NCBI RefSeq assembly: GCF_000423565.1
Contig: NZ_KE384050.1
Location: 1-53,649 of the forward strand
Length of the DNA stretch: 53,649 nucleotides
Source of the DNA: Runella zeae DSM 19591
GTDB lineage: Bacteria; Bacteroidota; Bacteroidia; Cytophagales; Spirosomataceae
Reading direction: 5' to 3'
The notes below the pieces were generated by a model that was given only the letters and a program-made list of their open reading frames with translations, had not been told where the DNA came from and did no database searches. Shown one piece after another: positions 16,714 through 25,898 of the stretch (its first letter is position 1; each line of letters starts with the position of its first letter). Position numbers and translations under genes: made by a program.

Positions 16714-19707
16714 TTACCACAAATATCGTAATCCAAATTGAAACTGACGTGGAGGACCCGCTGCCCTCACTACCAAAGGCGTTCCGATAGGCCCTACTTG
16801 AAACTGATTACTAGCCCCGATAGTGGCATTAAAACCAGATAAATTGAGGGTATTGAACACATTGAATACATCTCCTTCAAATTCTATGCGAGGTTTGTTT
16901 TTGATATAAATGGTATATCTGACAGTCACATCTACACCTTTGTACCACGGCAATCGGTCACTGTTTCGTTTTTCGCCAGGATAATAATCTGCCGAATACC
17001 CAAAACTCTCTCCATCACCGTTCAAATCAGTCGTTCCAAAGACTTTGGCATCGGCCAAACGCGTAATGGGCTGTCCACTTTGAAGCTGAATTGCGGGCGA
17101 AATCATCAAACTTGGCCAGGGATAGTAGGCAAACATAGCATTGATGATATGGCGTCGGTCATTGCTGTGATAAGCATATTCATTGTCAAAATTGTTGGCG
17201 TCTTGTGCTCTAACGTTGATACTCTCGCCCGCATTGCCTTTGATAGAAGAAAGCGTATAGCCTAATCGATACGCGTATTTGTCATTTCCTTTGAGTTTTT
17301 GAAAAGCAAAATTAGCGGCATAATAACGAGTAATACCCGCCGTTTCGGTCATAAATACATTTCGAGCAATCCCCCTTAAAGTATCTCTACCCGCTACCGC
17401 ATAAGCACCTCTGCTATCTGAGCGAATGGGTATAGGACGAGTCAAATCTCCTTGCGCTACGGTTCTGGTTTTCACATCTTTATCGCTCGTAAAGGGATAA
17501 GGGCTTGGCGCATTGAGATTGCGAATAATGAAAAGATTGTTGGTAGCTACATGTACCAAATCGACCGACAAAAGATAAGCAGCCGCCGGCTTGTGCTGTA
17601 CTCCTACCGTTACATGATGTGCGTATGGATTTTGAAATCCATTGGGGTTCATGACGCGTAAATTGGCACTAAACTGCTCATTTCTACGCCCTTGCAATTG
17701 CTCATAAGAAGGCCCCGCCAGATAAGTCACGTTGGAGGCCGTCGCTCTGATATTACCTGGAAATGTAATACGGTCAAGATTGGCCGTGGGGTCGAGTACT
17801 CCTAGGCGTTGAAGTTCGGCCAATTGTTTTTTGAAGTCGGTCGAATTGCTACTAAATTGTAGATTGTCGCTATAAATGGAGTACTTTATTTTGTCATAAA
17901 ACAATCCATATCCTCCCCTCACTACCCACTGTGGATGTATTTGATAGTTGAAACTAAATCGCGGCCCTACATTATTAAAATCACCTTTAGTACCTCCTCC
18001 CTTGGACAAATTATCGTAGTCGTACCGCAGTCCCAATGCAATCTTCAAACGGTCGGTAGCATTCCAAGTATCTTCTAAATACAGGCTCACTACATTTTGA
18101 CGTGCCCCAAAAGTAGTAGGTCTTAGTTCGACGTCATAAGTCCGTACTGAAACATCCCTTGGTATATCATTGATACTCAATGCCGAACCTAAATTCCTTG
18201 CTTTTAGCGCATCCAACTGCGCTTGGGTCAATCTCACGGTATAAGTCCCGTATTGATTGCCTCCTCCCAAAAGCGAAAAATTGGAAGAAATAAACTCCCC
18301 TCCTGCCTTCAAAGTATGGCGTCCGCTACGTAATGTGAACTTTTGCTGAAGATGATGAGTATGTTCAAAATCATCAAAAATAGCGCCCGTTTGTCCCAAA
18401 GTCGCAAAGGCCGTTCCGCTAGGGTCTTGCACTGTCACTGAGGGACTTGTAGGATTGTCGGGCTGACGGTAATTCCAGCGAAACATCGAAATTTGGTAGT
18501 TGGTCTCGCCCGTTAAATTTGTTTTTAAGACATAGCTATTTTTCAAAGCAACGAGATAAGTACGGTTGGCGATTTTGGCACCCGCTGAAGGGAAAACAAT
18601 ACCTCCTTCCAAACCACCTCCTTGCCTAGCAATATCAAAACTTCCTACATTGACACGTACACTTGATTTGAAAGAGGGAGTCCAGTTATGGTCTAGTTTA
18701 GTGGAAAAATAAGAAAAACTATTGCGCCCCGTCACTATCTCGTTGATATTGAGCTGTGGCACCCGTAGCAAATTGTCTTTCTTATCATAGGTTTGTTCAA
18801 AGTTGACATAAAAAAACGTCTTATCTTTTTTCAAAGCACCGCCGATTCCCACTCCCAATTGATGCCGCTGAAAACCATCTTTGACGGGATTGCCCGACAA
18901 ATCGAGCGTAGGATAGGGTGATTTTGCATCTATGATCGAACCTGGACGAGTCAGATAAAAAACTTCACCCGTTAGCTGATTACTGCCCGAACGAGTAGTC
19001 ACATTTACAATCCCGTTGCTGGTATTCCCCCACTCCGCCGAGTAGTTGTTGGTTAAGACCTGAATCGACTCTGTGAATCCTACTGGTACATTGAATTTTA
19101 CGTTTCCTAAAAAACGCTCATTGTTGTCCATACCATCAATGAGATAATTGGTATAAATCCCGTTGATGCCATTGATGCTTACATTGGGGGCTTCGGCGTA
19201 CCCTAGGCTTGAGACCGACAGATTGGGGAGTCTTACAAGTGCCCTCGTAATATCGCGCCCTTCGATAGGCAAACTTTGAAGTTCTTTTTTACCAATCACC
19301 GAGGCGCCTTCCGCATTTTGCACATTGAGCTTAGCCGAGCGAACGTCGGTGATGATAATCTCTTCCAACACAGTCTGCCGGCGTGCTGGTAAGGTAAGTG
19401 CCAAAGTAGTTTTTTGATTGTTTTCTAAAGAGACACCTATCACTTCAGTAGCGTCAAATTCATCCGTTAGTTTTGTAAAAACTCGATATTTTTCAGTTGT
19501 CCTCAAATTAGGAAATAATGCAACCCCATTTTTATCGCTAATGGTTGAATCAATGGATGGTTGACTAGAACTTTGGAGATAAATCCTAATTCCTCTTAAT
19601 GTTTTTTTATAAAGTAAACTACTCACTGTCACTTCGAGAGATGCTTGGGCATATACACATCGACTACCCAAAGTCAGAAGTATGAAAAATAAAAATCGAT
19701 TCTGCAT
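16714..19707 (-). CDS. TonB-dependent receptor, Oar-like
   Basis: A 997-residue outer-membrane beta-barrel protein. Signal peptide MQNRFLFFILLTLGSRCVYAQ, then a carboxypeptidase-regulatory/Ig-like domain (residues ~22-110, ISDKNGVALFPNLRTTEKYRV), then the plug (EEIIITDVRSAKLNVQNAEGASVIGKKEL, GRDITRALVRLPNL, NYLIDGMDNNERFLG, SAEWGNTSNGIVNVTTRSGSN). The barrel ends in an aromatic residue (FGLRYLW). The SIQVLTNNYSAEWGNTSNGIVNV pattern is typical of the Oar family of large TonB receptors, whose ligands are mostly unknown. There is no SusD partner. A small-molecule kinase gene follows on the same strand. Confidence 0.9.
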   Translation of the reverse strand: MQNRFLFFILLTLGSRCVYAQASLEVTVSSLLYKKTLRGIRIYLQSSSQPSIDSTISDKNGVALFPNLRTTEKYRVFTKLTDEFDATEVIGVSLENNQKTTLALTLPARRQTVLEEIIITDVRSAKLNVQNAEGASVIGKKELQSLPIEGRDITRALVRLPNLSVSSLGYAEAPNVSINGINGIYTNYLIDGMDNNERFLGNVKFNVPVGFTESIQVLTNNYSAEWGNTSNGIVNVTTRSGSNQLTGEVFYLTRPGSIIDAKSPYPTLDLSGNPVKDGFQRHQLGVGIGGALKKDKTFFYVNFEQTYDKKDNLLRVPQLNINEIVTGRNSFSYFSTKLDHNWTPSFKSSVRVNVGSFDIARQGGGLEGGIVFPSAGAKIANRTYLVALKNSYVLKTNLTGETNYQISMFRWNYRQPDNPTSPSVTVQDPSGTAFATLGQTGAIFDDFEHTHHLQQKFTLRSGRHTLKAGGEFISSNFSLLGGGNQYGTYTVRLTQAQLDALKARNLGSALSINDIPRDVSVRTYDVELRPTTFGARQNVVSLYLEDTWNATDRLKIALGLRYDYDNLSKGGGTKGDFNNVGPRFSFNYQIHPQWVVRGGYGLFYDKIKYSIYSDNLQFSSNSTDFKKQLAELQRLGVLDPTANLDRITFPGNIRATASNVTYLAGPSYEQLQGRRNEQFSANLRVMNPNGFQNPYAHHVTVGVQHKPAAAYLLSVDLVHVATNNLFIIRNLNAPSPYPFTSDKDVKTRTVAQGDLTRPIPIRSDSRGAYAVAGRDTLRGIARNVFMTETAGITRYYAANFAFQKLKGNDKYAYRLGYTLSSIKGNAGESINVRAQDANNFDNEYAYHSNDRRHIINAMFAYYPWPSLMISPAIQLQSGQPITRLADAKVFGTTDLNGDGESFGYSADYYPGEKRNSDRLPWYKGVDVTVRYTIYIKNKPRIEFEGDVFNVFNTLNLSGFNATIGASNQFQVGPIGTPLVVRAAGPPRQFQFGLRYLW

Positions 19708-19870
19708 TATTGTTTTTTGCTTGAATATACGCTTAATTGATAGTATTAGATTTTTTTAACTCAAAAATTGCTTGCACCATTCAAAGCCCGTTTGCTTATT
19801 TGCAACCCCAAAATACAGGATTTCGACTTTGGTCGTTGTAATCCTTATCGTCACCAATTAATCCAATTTA

Positions 19871-21988
19871 ATGACCGCCGCTCAATTTATCGCCCCTTTG
19901 GTGGGAATCACCGAACGCCAAGCCCACAATACCATCACCCTTTTTGACGAAGGTGCTACTGTTCCGTTTATCGCACGCTATCGTAAGGAAATGACTGGAC
20001 AGCTCGATGAAGTCCAAATCAATGCCATCAAAGAACAATATCAGAAGTTTCAAGAAGTTGAAAAACGAAGAGAAGCCATTCTAAAAAGTATTCAAGAACA
20101 AGGAAAGTTGACTCCTGAACTTCAAAAAAAGCTCGAAAATACCTACGTTTTACAGACCTTAGAAGATATTTATCTCCCCTATAAGCCCAAACGCAAAACC
20201 CGCGCCACTATGGCGATTGAAAAAGGGTTAGAGCCGTTGGCCCAGTTGATTTTTGCGGGAAAAGAAGCCAATCCTGAACGCAAAGCCGAACAATTTCTCA
20301 ATGACCAAGTATCCAACGTCGAAGAAGCACTCCAAGGCGCGCGCGACATCATGGCTGAGTGGATTTCAGAAAATACCGATGCACGCAATAAAGTACGCTA
20401 TGCTTTTGAACGGACGGCTTACGTTTCGTCAAAAGTCAAGAAAAACAAACAAGAAGAAGGAGCCAAGTATCGCGATTATTTTGACTTTAGCGAGCCGCTC
20501 AACAAAATCCCTTCTCACCGCCTTTTGGCCATTCGTCGCGGGGAAGAAGAAGGTATCTTGAGCGTGGATATTTCGCCCGACGAAGACATGGCTATTGAAT
20601 TTTTGGATAGGTTGTTTGTGAAAGGGCTACCGGCTTGCAAAGACCAACAAGAACTCACTGTATCGGATGCCTACAAACGCTTGCTCAAGCCAAGTATCGA
20701 AACGGAGTTTTCAAATAGCTCCAAAGAAAAAGCTGACCGCTATGCTATTCAGGTATTTGCCGAAAATCTCCGTCAACTTCTTTTGGCCTCGCCACTTGGT
20801 CAAAAACGAGTTTTAGCAATCGACCCAGGTTATCGCACAGGCTGCAAAGTGGTATGCCTAGATTCGCAAGGCAACCTTATCGCCGACACGGTGATTTATC
20901 CATTTGATAAAGCAATGGAGGCTGAAGCGGCGATTAAAAATTTAGCTCAACGACATCAAATTGATGCTATCGCCATTGGTAACGGTACAGCAGGCCGCGA
21001 AACGGAAGATTTTATCAAAAACATATTGCCTCGTCTTGGTAAAGAAAACATCAGCGTGTTTGCGGTGTCGGAGCAAGGCGCTTCTATTTATTCGGCATCC
21101 GAAGTAGCCCGCGATGAGTTTCCCGACAAGGATGTAACCGTACGGGGTGCTGTATCAATAGGTCGCCGCTTAATGGACCCACTTGCCGAATTGGTAAAGA
21201 TCGACCCCAAATCTATCGGAGTAGGTCAATATCAGCATGATGTGAATCAAGGAATGCTCAAAACAGCACTAGATACTGTGGTCGAAAGTTGTGTCAACTC
21301 GGTGGGTGTCAATCTCAACACCGCTAGCAAGCACTTACTCCAATATGTGTCAGGCTTGGGGGCTTCTTTGGCTAAAAATATCGTAGAATACCGCGCCCAA
21401 AACGGAGATTTCAAATCGCGTCAGCAACTCATGAAAGTACCACGCTTGGGAGGTAAGGCGTTTGAGCAAGCTGCGGGCTTTTTGCGCATCGACAACGCCG
21501 CCAATCCCCTCGACAATAGCGCTGTACACCCTGAAAGCTATCAGGTAGTAGAAAAAATGGCGAAAGATTTGGGAACCACCGTGGCCGAATTGATGAAAAA
21601 ACCTGAATTGCGCCGCCAAATCAATCTTCAACAATACGTGAGTGCCACCACAGGGCTGCTTACCTTGCAGGACATTATGAAGGAATTGGAAAAACCCTCA
21701 CGCGACCCTAGGGCTCCCATTTCGGCTTTTGAGTTTGACAGCCGCGTGCGCAAACCCGAAGATTTGCACGAAGGAATGGTACTACCCGGTATTGTCACCA
21801 ATATCACGGCCTTTGGGGCATTTGTAGATATTGGGGTCAAACAAGACGGACTTGTTCATGTTTCTCAAATGGCCAATCGATTCATCAAAGATCCCAACGA
21901 AGTAGTTAAACTCCAACAACACGTTACGGTAAAAGTCGTAGAAGTGGACTTAAACCGTAAACGTATTGCGTTGAGTATGAAATTATAA
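19871..21988 (+). CDS. tex: Tex-family RNA-binding transcription accessory protein
   Basis: A 705-residue Tex/YhgF protein. Order of domains: N-terminal helical region with the family signature ATVPFIARYRKEMTGQLDEVQI (residues ~29-50), LEDIYLPYKPKRKTRATMAIEKGLEPLA, a YqgF-like RNase H fold (VLAIDPGYRTGCKVVCLD, IDAIAIGNGTAGRETEDF), tandem helix-hairpin-helix motifs (CVNSVGVNLNTASKHLLQYVSGLGASLAKNIVEYR) and a C-terminal S1 RNA-binding domain (LHEGMVLPGIVTNITAFGAFVDIGVKQDGLVHVSQM). It binds nucleic acid and is associated with transcription elongation. The protein ends right after the S1 domain, without the basic tail of some proteobacterial Tex proteins. Stands alone. Confidence 0.95.
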   Translation: MTAAQFIAPLVGITERQAHNTITLFDEGATVPFIARYRKEMTGQLDEVQINAIKEQYQKFQEVEKRREAILKSIQEQGKLTPELQKKLENTYVLQTLEDIYLPYKPKRKTRATMAIEKGLEPLAQLIFAGKEANPERKAEQFLNDQVSNVEEALQGARDIMAEWISENTDARNKVRYAFERTAYVSSKVKKNKQEEGAKYRDYFDFSEPLNKIPSHRLLAIRRGEEEGILSVDISPDEDMAIEFLDRLFVKGLPACKDQQELTVSDAYKRLLKPSIETEFSNSSKEKADRYAIQVFAENLRQLLLASPLGQKRVLAIDPGYRTGCKVVCLDSQGNLIADTVIYPFDKAMEAEAAIKNLAQRHQIDAIAIGNGTAGRETEDFIKNILPRLGKENISVFAVSEQGASIYSASEVARDEFPDKDVTVRGAVSIGRRLMDPLAELVKIDPKSIGVGQYQHDVNQGMLKTALDTVVESCVNSVGVNLNTASKHLLQYVSGLGASLAKNIVEYRAQNGDFKSRQQLMKVPRLGGKAFEQAAGFLRIDNAANPLDNSAVHPESYQVVEKMAKDLGTTVAELMKKPELRRQINLQQYVSATTGLLTLQDIMKELEKPSRDPRAPISAFEFDSRVRKPEDLHEGMVLPGIVTNITAFGAFVDIGVKQDGLVHVSQMANRFIKDPNEVVKLQQHVTVKVVEVDLNRKRIALSMKL

Positions 21989-22012
21989 TCGGCTGTATAG
22001 GCTTGTGTATTA

Positions 22013-22118
22013 AAGTCGGAGACTTTAAACCATTTCCGCCCCGACAATATGTCGGGACGAGAAGCAGCTGTCACCAAACTATCATTTGGGGACAATTTGG
22101 AGCTGCGTCTCTGACGCA
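22013..22118. other. Cluster of short hairpins between convergent genes
   Basis: The 140-bp gap between the convergent tex and DinB genes holds three small palindromes: AAAGTC-GGA-GACTTT at 22013-22027, CCCGACA-ATA-TGTCGGG at 22040-22056, and TGCGTC-TCT-GACGCA at 22104-22118. None has a good T-run, but together they may end transcription from both sides. Confidence 0.4.
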
Positions 22119-22130
22119 ACAGGCATTCTT

Positions 22131-22700
22131 TCAAATCAAAACTGAATGCTTCCTTAGGTTGCGCAAGGCTTGCTGCAAATGTCGCTCGTCGTGCGCAATC
22201 ATAAATTGAAACACATCCCCCAATTTTAATTTTAGAAAACGCGCTATCGAAATAGGAATTTTTATCTGATTCAAATCAGCGCTGTAGGCGCGCCTCAAAT
22301 AGCTCAACAAAGTCTCTTGCTGCTGAATAAACTCCGCTATTACTGCATAGGCATCCAATGTCGGAGAAGGGATATGCCCTTTGAAAGCTTTGTATTTTTT
22401 CTTGCCCGTTTGCGGTTCCATCATTTTGATAAAATAAGCACCCAACCAAGAACTTTTGAAGGTGTCACTGGGCGGAGAAGAAGGTATTTTTGCTAACCCT
22501 GCCCCTATCTCTGGTAGATAATAATCTCCATAACTATTGAGATGCGCCAAACATTGCGCAATACTCCAACCACCTGTCGATGAGGGGCGTAACAAATCTT
22601 CTTCTTTAAGATTCTGAAATTGTTGAATCACCGTTTGCAAGTGACTGTCAACACGATTTTCTAATTTTTCGAGCAATTGTTTAGTGAGAATTGTTTCCAT
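22131..22700 (-). CDS. DinB-fold protein (DinB/DUF664 superfamily)
   Basis: About 189 residues from the ATG at 22700 (METILTKQLLEKLENRVDSHLQ...); an upstream in-frame start lacks support. The four-helix DinB fold is recognised from GGWSIAQCLAHLNSYGDYYLPEI (first metal-ligand His) and the C-terminal GDVFQFMIAHDERHLQQALRNL (paired His residues). Members bind a divalent metal and include thiol-S-transferases such as bacillithiol or mycothiol transferases, but the substrate here is unknown. It lies 70 bp downstream of a Crp-family regulator in the same direction, so the two are probably co-transcribed. Confidence 0.8.
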   Translation of the reverse strand: METILTKQLLEKLENRVDSHLQTVIQQFQNLKEEDLLRPSSTGGWSIAQCLAHLNSYGDYYLPEIGAGLAKIPSSPPSDTFKSSWLGAYFIKMMEPQTGKKKYKAFKGHIPSPTLDAYAVIAEFIQQQETLLSYLRRAYSADLNQIKIPISIARFLKLKLGDVFQFMIAHDERHLQQALRNLRKHSVLI

Positions 22701-22770
22701 GACTATTTGTTTGATGGATACAAAATTGGGAGAACCGCCCAAAACAATTCTTGGTATTTACCAACATTTT

Positions 22771-23355
22771 CTACATCCTCACTTTATTGATCAGTTTGCT
22801 GAAATTTGTGGCATCCATTCCCAAATAATTGGCTAAATATTTATGAGGAACCAATTGCAAAATATGCGGACTCCGTTGCAAAAGGCGTCTGAAACGGTCT
22901 TCGGCACTGAAGCATTGCAGCTCTGCCAAACGCTCCAATACCCCCGAAAGAGAAATCATTGCCCCTTGTCGTACCAGTACTTCTACTTCCTTATGCTGCT
23001 GTATTAGCTCATAAAGCTCAGCGTAAGAAGCTCGCAAAAATGTGGATACCGTCAGTGTTTCGTAATAATATTTGGAAGGATGCTGCAACATCAACGCGTC
23101 CAATACGCCTCCAAACGAAGGGGCATAGGTGAATACAATGGTTGCTTCGCGGTTTTGGTCGTCAAAGTAATACACTCGCTGTACGCCTTCTATCACAAAA
23201 TACAGGTACTTTTCTTTCTCACCAGCAGTAGTTAAAATCTCTTTTCTTTTGGCAGAAAAAGGCCGCCAAATCTTTGAAAAATCGTCCCAAACTTCAGGAG
23301 ATAAAGGAGAAACAGAGTCTACAAGTTGGTGTAATAAGTCGAGTGCTGCTTGCAT
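22771..23355 (-). CDS. Crp/Fnr-family transcriptional regulator
   Basis: About 194 residues from the ATG at 23355 (MQAALDLLHQLVDSVSPLSPEVWDDF...). The N-terminal cyclic-nucleotide-binding-like jelly roll is seen in KEKYLYFVIEGVQRVYYFDDQNREATIVF and the PSKYYYETLTVSTFL segment. The C-terminal helix-turn-helix is short: HKYLANYLGMDATNFSKLINKVRM ends the protein, as in many Bacteroidota Crp-like regulators. Canonical cAMP-contacting residues (GE...R-S) are not evident, so cAMP sensing is unlikely. It is divergent from the S9 peptidase at 23508, and both face a shared 152-bp control region; regulation of that peptidase and of its own operon is plausible. Confidence 0.85.
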   Translation of the reverse strand: MQAALDLLHQLVDSVSPLSPEVWDDFSKIWRPFSAKRKEILTTAGEKEKYLYFVIEGVQRVYYFDDQNREATIVFTYAPSFGGVLDALMLQHPSKYYYETLTVSTFLRASYAELYELIQQHKEVEVLVRQGAMISLSGVLERLAELQCFSAEDRFRRLLQRSPHILQLVPHKYLANYLGMDATNFSKLINKVRM

Positions 23356-23379
23356 GAAGATGAGATAAGTTAAACAATA

Positions 23380-23387
23380 CAAATATA
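23380..23387 (-). promoter_or_regulatory. -7 box for the Crp-family regulator
   Basis: On the minus strand this reads TATATTTG, an exact TAnnTTTG box, 24 bp upstream of the regulator's ATG. No TTG is found at the ideal -33 distance. Confidence 0.4.
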
Positions 23388-23477
23388 AGTGCGGCCTTAC
23401 TTACTTGAATTGGCCCAGGGGTTAAAATAATACCAATCTTAGCTAAGAAGGCGGCAGAAAAGCCCCAAAATTACCCT

Positions 23478-23485
23478 TAAATTTG
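23478..23485 (+). promoter_or_regulatory. -7 box for the S9 peptidase gene
   Basis: TAAATTTG, an exact TAnnTTTG box, 22 bp upstream of the ATG at 23508, giving a leader of roughly 15-20 bases. It faces away from the regulator's own box about 90 bp to the left. Confidence 0.4.
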
Positions 23486-23507
23486 TATTACCTTAACTTA
23501 CACCTAC

Positions 23508-25784
23508 ATGATACGTTTTCATTTATCTCAGCCCATTTTTCTCAAAACATTACTGATTTCTTTTCTTTTGAGTCAATTGGCCCTCGCCCAAGGCAAGCTC
23601 AAAGACTACCAACGTGCCGAACAACTCAAAAATCAACTTAAAGACAAAGTATATGGTGCGCCTTCGACGGCTACTTGGTCTATGAGTGGTTCGTGGTTTT
23701 GGTACCTTATCCAAACCCCACGGGGCAAGGAATTTATTGCCGTGAATGCCAAAGAGAAAAAACGTCAGCTTGCATTTAATCAGGAGTCAGTGGCGCAACA
23801 ACTTTCTCAATCGCTCAACAAAAAAATTGACCCTTACGCTCTGCCTTTCAGCACGTTTAAGTACCTCAAAAACGACCAAGAGATTGAATTCAATGCGGAG
23901 GATTTTGTGTGGACGTATGGATTGAGCAACCAAATTTTGACAAAAAAAGAACCTGTTCGGCCTGAAGATAGAAGATACTGGGGCGCAAGTGGCAACGACC
24001 AACCTGACAAGCCTGTTTTTTCGCCCGATAGCAACTGGACGGCCTACATCAAAAACTACAACCTTTACATTCGTGAAGTATCCACCAAAAAAGAATTCCA
24101 ACTGAGCTACGACGGTTCAGAAGGCGATTACTATTCAGGCTATGTGCAGTGGTCGCCCGATTCTAAAAAAGTAGTAGCCAACAAAATCCGCCCCAACCAA
24201 AAACACCTGATATACTTTGTGCGTTCGTCGCCCGAAGATCAACTTCAGCCTAAACTCGAAAACCGAGAATATCTCAAACCCGGCGACGCGCTTCCTTTTC
24301 GGAGACCTCAGCTTTTTTTGATAGAATCCAAAAAGCACATTCCGATAGATGATGCCTTATTCAATCACCAATTTAATATTTCACGCGTCGAATGGCGCAA
24401 AGATAGTCGTGCTTTTACTTTCGAATACAACCAACGCGGTCATCAAATTTATCGCATACTTGAGGTAAACGCCACTACCGGAAACGTACGAGCTGTGGTA
24501 GAGGAGCAAAGCAAAACCTTTATTGATTATAGTGGTAAAAAATACCGCTATGATGTCGCAGGCGGTAAAGAGCTTATCTGGGCCTCCGAACGAGACGGGT
24601 GGAATCATCTTTATTTGTACGATGCCGAAACGGGCAAAGTCAAAAATCAGATTACAAAAGGTAATTGGGTTGTACGTAATGTGGTAAACGTTAATCCTGA
24701 CAAGCGTCAAATTATCTTTGCGGCAAGTGGAATGAACCCTCAGCAAGACCCTTACTTTGTGCATTATTATCGTATCAATTTCGACGGCACAGAGCTTACA
24801 CCACTCACTTCCGACAATGCCAATCATACTGCTTTTTTCGCCCCTGACTTCCAGTCATTTGTAGACATATATTCGCGAGTCGATATGCCTCCGCTCACGG
24901 TTTTGCGGTCGGCCACCGACGGTTCTGTATTGATGGAGTTAGAAAAAGCAGATATTTCAGAATGGCAAAAAGCAGGCTGGAAAGCGCCAGAGGTATTTAC
25001 GGCCAAAGCTCGTGACGGTCAGACTGACATCTGGGGAATCATCATACGACCTACTCATTTTGACCCCAAAAAGAAATACCCCGTTATCGAAAATATTTAT
25101 GCAGGGCCACATAGTGCTTTTACTCCTAAGTCTTTTATGACTTACAATCGCTCCATGTTTGAATTGGCCGAGTTGGGTTTTATTGTAGTACAGCTCGACG
25201 GCATGGGTACATCGCTCCGTTCTAAGGCTTTTCATGATGTATGCTGGCAAAACCTCAAAGACGCGGGCTTTCCAGACCGTATCCTTTGGCTCCAAGCCGC
25301 CGCCCGCCAATACCCCAGCATGGATTTGACCCGAGTAGGTATTTACGGTACATCGGCTGGTGGGCAAAGTTCGACGGGCGGACTACTGTTTTATCCTGAA
25401 TTTTATAAAGTAGGGGTATCTTCTTGTGGATGCCACGACAACCGTATGGATAAAATCTGGTGGAATGAACAGTGGATGGGGTATCCTATTGGCCCGCACT
25501 ATGCTGATTGCTCCAATGTCACTCATGCCGACAAACTGCAAGGGAAGCTTTTGCTTATCTTGGGAGAAGTGGACGACAATGTGGATCCAGCTTCTACGAT
25601 GCAGCTTGTCAATGCGCTTATTAAGGCCAATAAAGATTTTGATTTTTTGATGATTCCCAACATGGGTCATTCTGCGGGCGGCGATTATGGCGAACGTAAA
25701 AGACGTGATTTTTTCGTAAAACACTTATTAGGAACCGAGCCACCTGCTTGGACACTGCCTCTTTCGCCTCCTACTGGCAAATAG
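23508..25784 (+). CDS. Secreted DPP-IV-like S9 family peptidase
   Basis: A 758-residue serine peptidase of the prolyl oligopeptidase/dipeptidyl peptidase IV class. The signal peptide (MIRFHLSQPIFLKTLLISFLLSQLALAQ) predicts a periplasmic or secreted enzyme. The N-terminal two-thirds form the beta-propeller with repeated FSPDSNWTAYI, WSPDSKKVVA and VEWRKDSRAFTF blades. The alpha/beta-hydrolase domain has the nucleophile Ser616 in YGTSAGGQS, Asp689/690 in GEVDDNVDP and His721 in NMGHSAGG. A cysteine pair (SSCGCHDN) lies near the active site. Such enzymes release dipeptides, often X-Pro, from oligopeptides taken up by the cell. Followed by a good terminator at 25823. Confidence 0.93.
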   Translation: MIRFHLSQPIFLKTLLISFLLSQLALAQGKLKDYQRAEQLKNQLKDKVYGAPSTATWSMSGSWFWYLIQTPRGKEFIAVNAKEKKRQLAFNQESVAQQLSQSLNKKIDPYALPFSTFKYLKNDQEIEFNAEDFVWTYGLSNQILTKKEPVRPEDRRYWGASGNDQPDKPVFSPDSNWTAYIKNYNLYIREVSTKKEFQLSYDGSEGDYYSGYVQWSPDSKKVVANKIRPNQKHLIYFVRSSPEDQLQPKLENREYLKPGDALPFRRPQLFLIESKKHIPIDDALFNHQFNISRVEWRKDSRAFTFEYNQRGHQIYRILEVNATTGNVRAVVEEQSKTFIDYSGKKYRYDVAGGKELIWASERDGWNHLYLYDAETGKVKNQITKGNWVVRNVVNVNPDKRQIIFAASGMNPQQDPYFVHYYRINFDGTELTPLTSDNANHTAFFAPDFQSFVDIYSRVDMPPLTVLRSATDGSVLMELEKADISEWQKAGWKAPEVFTAKARDGQTDIWGIIIRPTHFDPKKKYPVIENIYAGPHSAFTPKSFMTYNRSMFELAELGFIVVQLDGMGTSLRSKAFHDVCWQNLKDAGFPDRILWLQAAARQYPSMDLTRVGIYGTSAGGQSSTGGLLFYPEFYKVGVSSCGCHDNRMDKIWWNEQWMGYPIGPHYADCSNVTHADKLQGKLLLILGEVDDNVDPASTMQLVNALIKANKDFDFLMIPNMGHSAGGDYGERKRRDFFVKHLLGTEPPAWTLPLSPPTGK

Positions 25785-25822
25785 ATTTGTTTTTTTAGCT
25801 GATAAGTATATTTTTAGTTTAC

Positions 25823-25848
25823 AAAAAGCCGTTTTAAAGCGGCTTTTT
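25823..25848 (+). terminator. Terminator after the S9 peptidase gene
   Basis: A 9-bp stem AAAAAGCCG (25823-25831) with CGGCTTTTT (25840-25848), followed by more T. A classic factor-independent terminator about 40 bp past the stop codon. Confidence 0.8.
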
Positions 25849-25898
25849 TCTTTGTACTTTTTCCAAAAAAAGTATTATTTTGTCGCTTTACAAAACCT

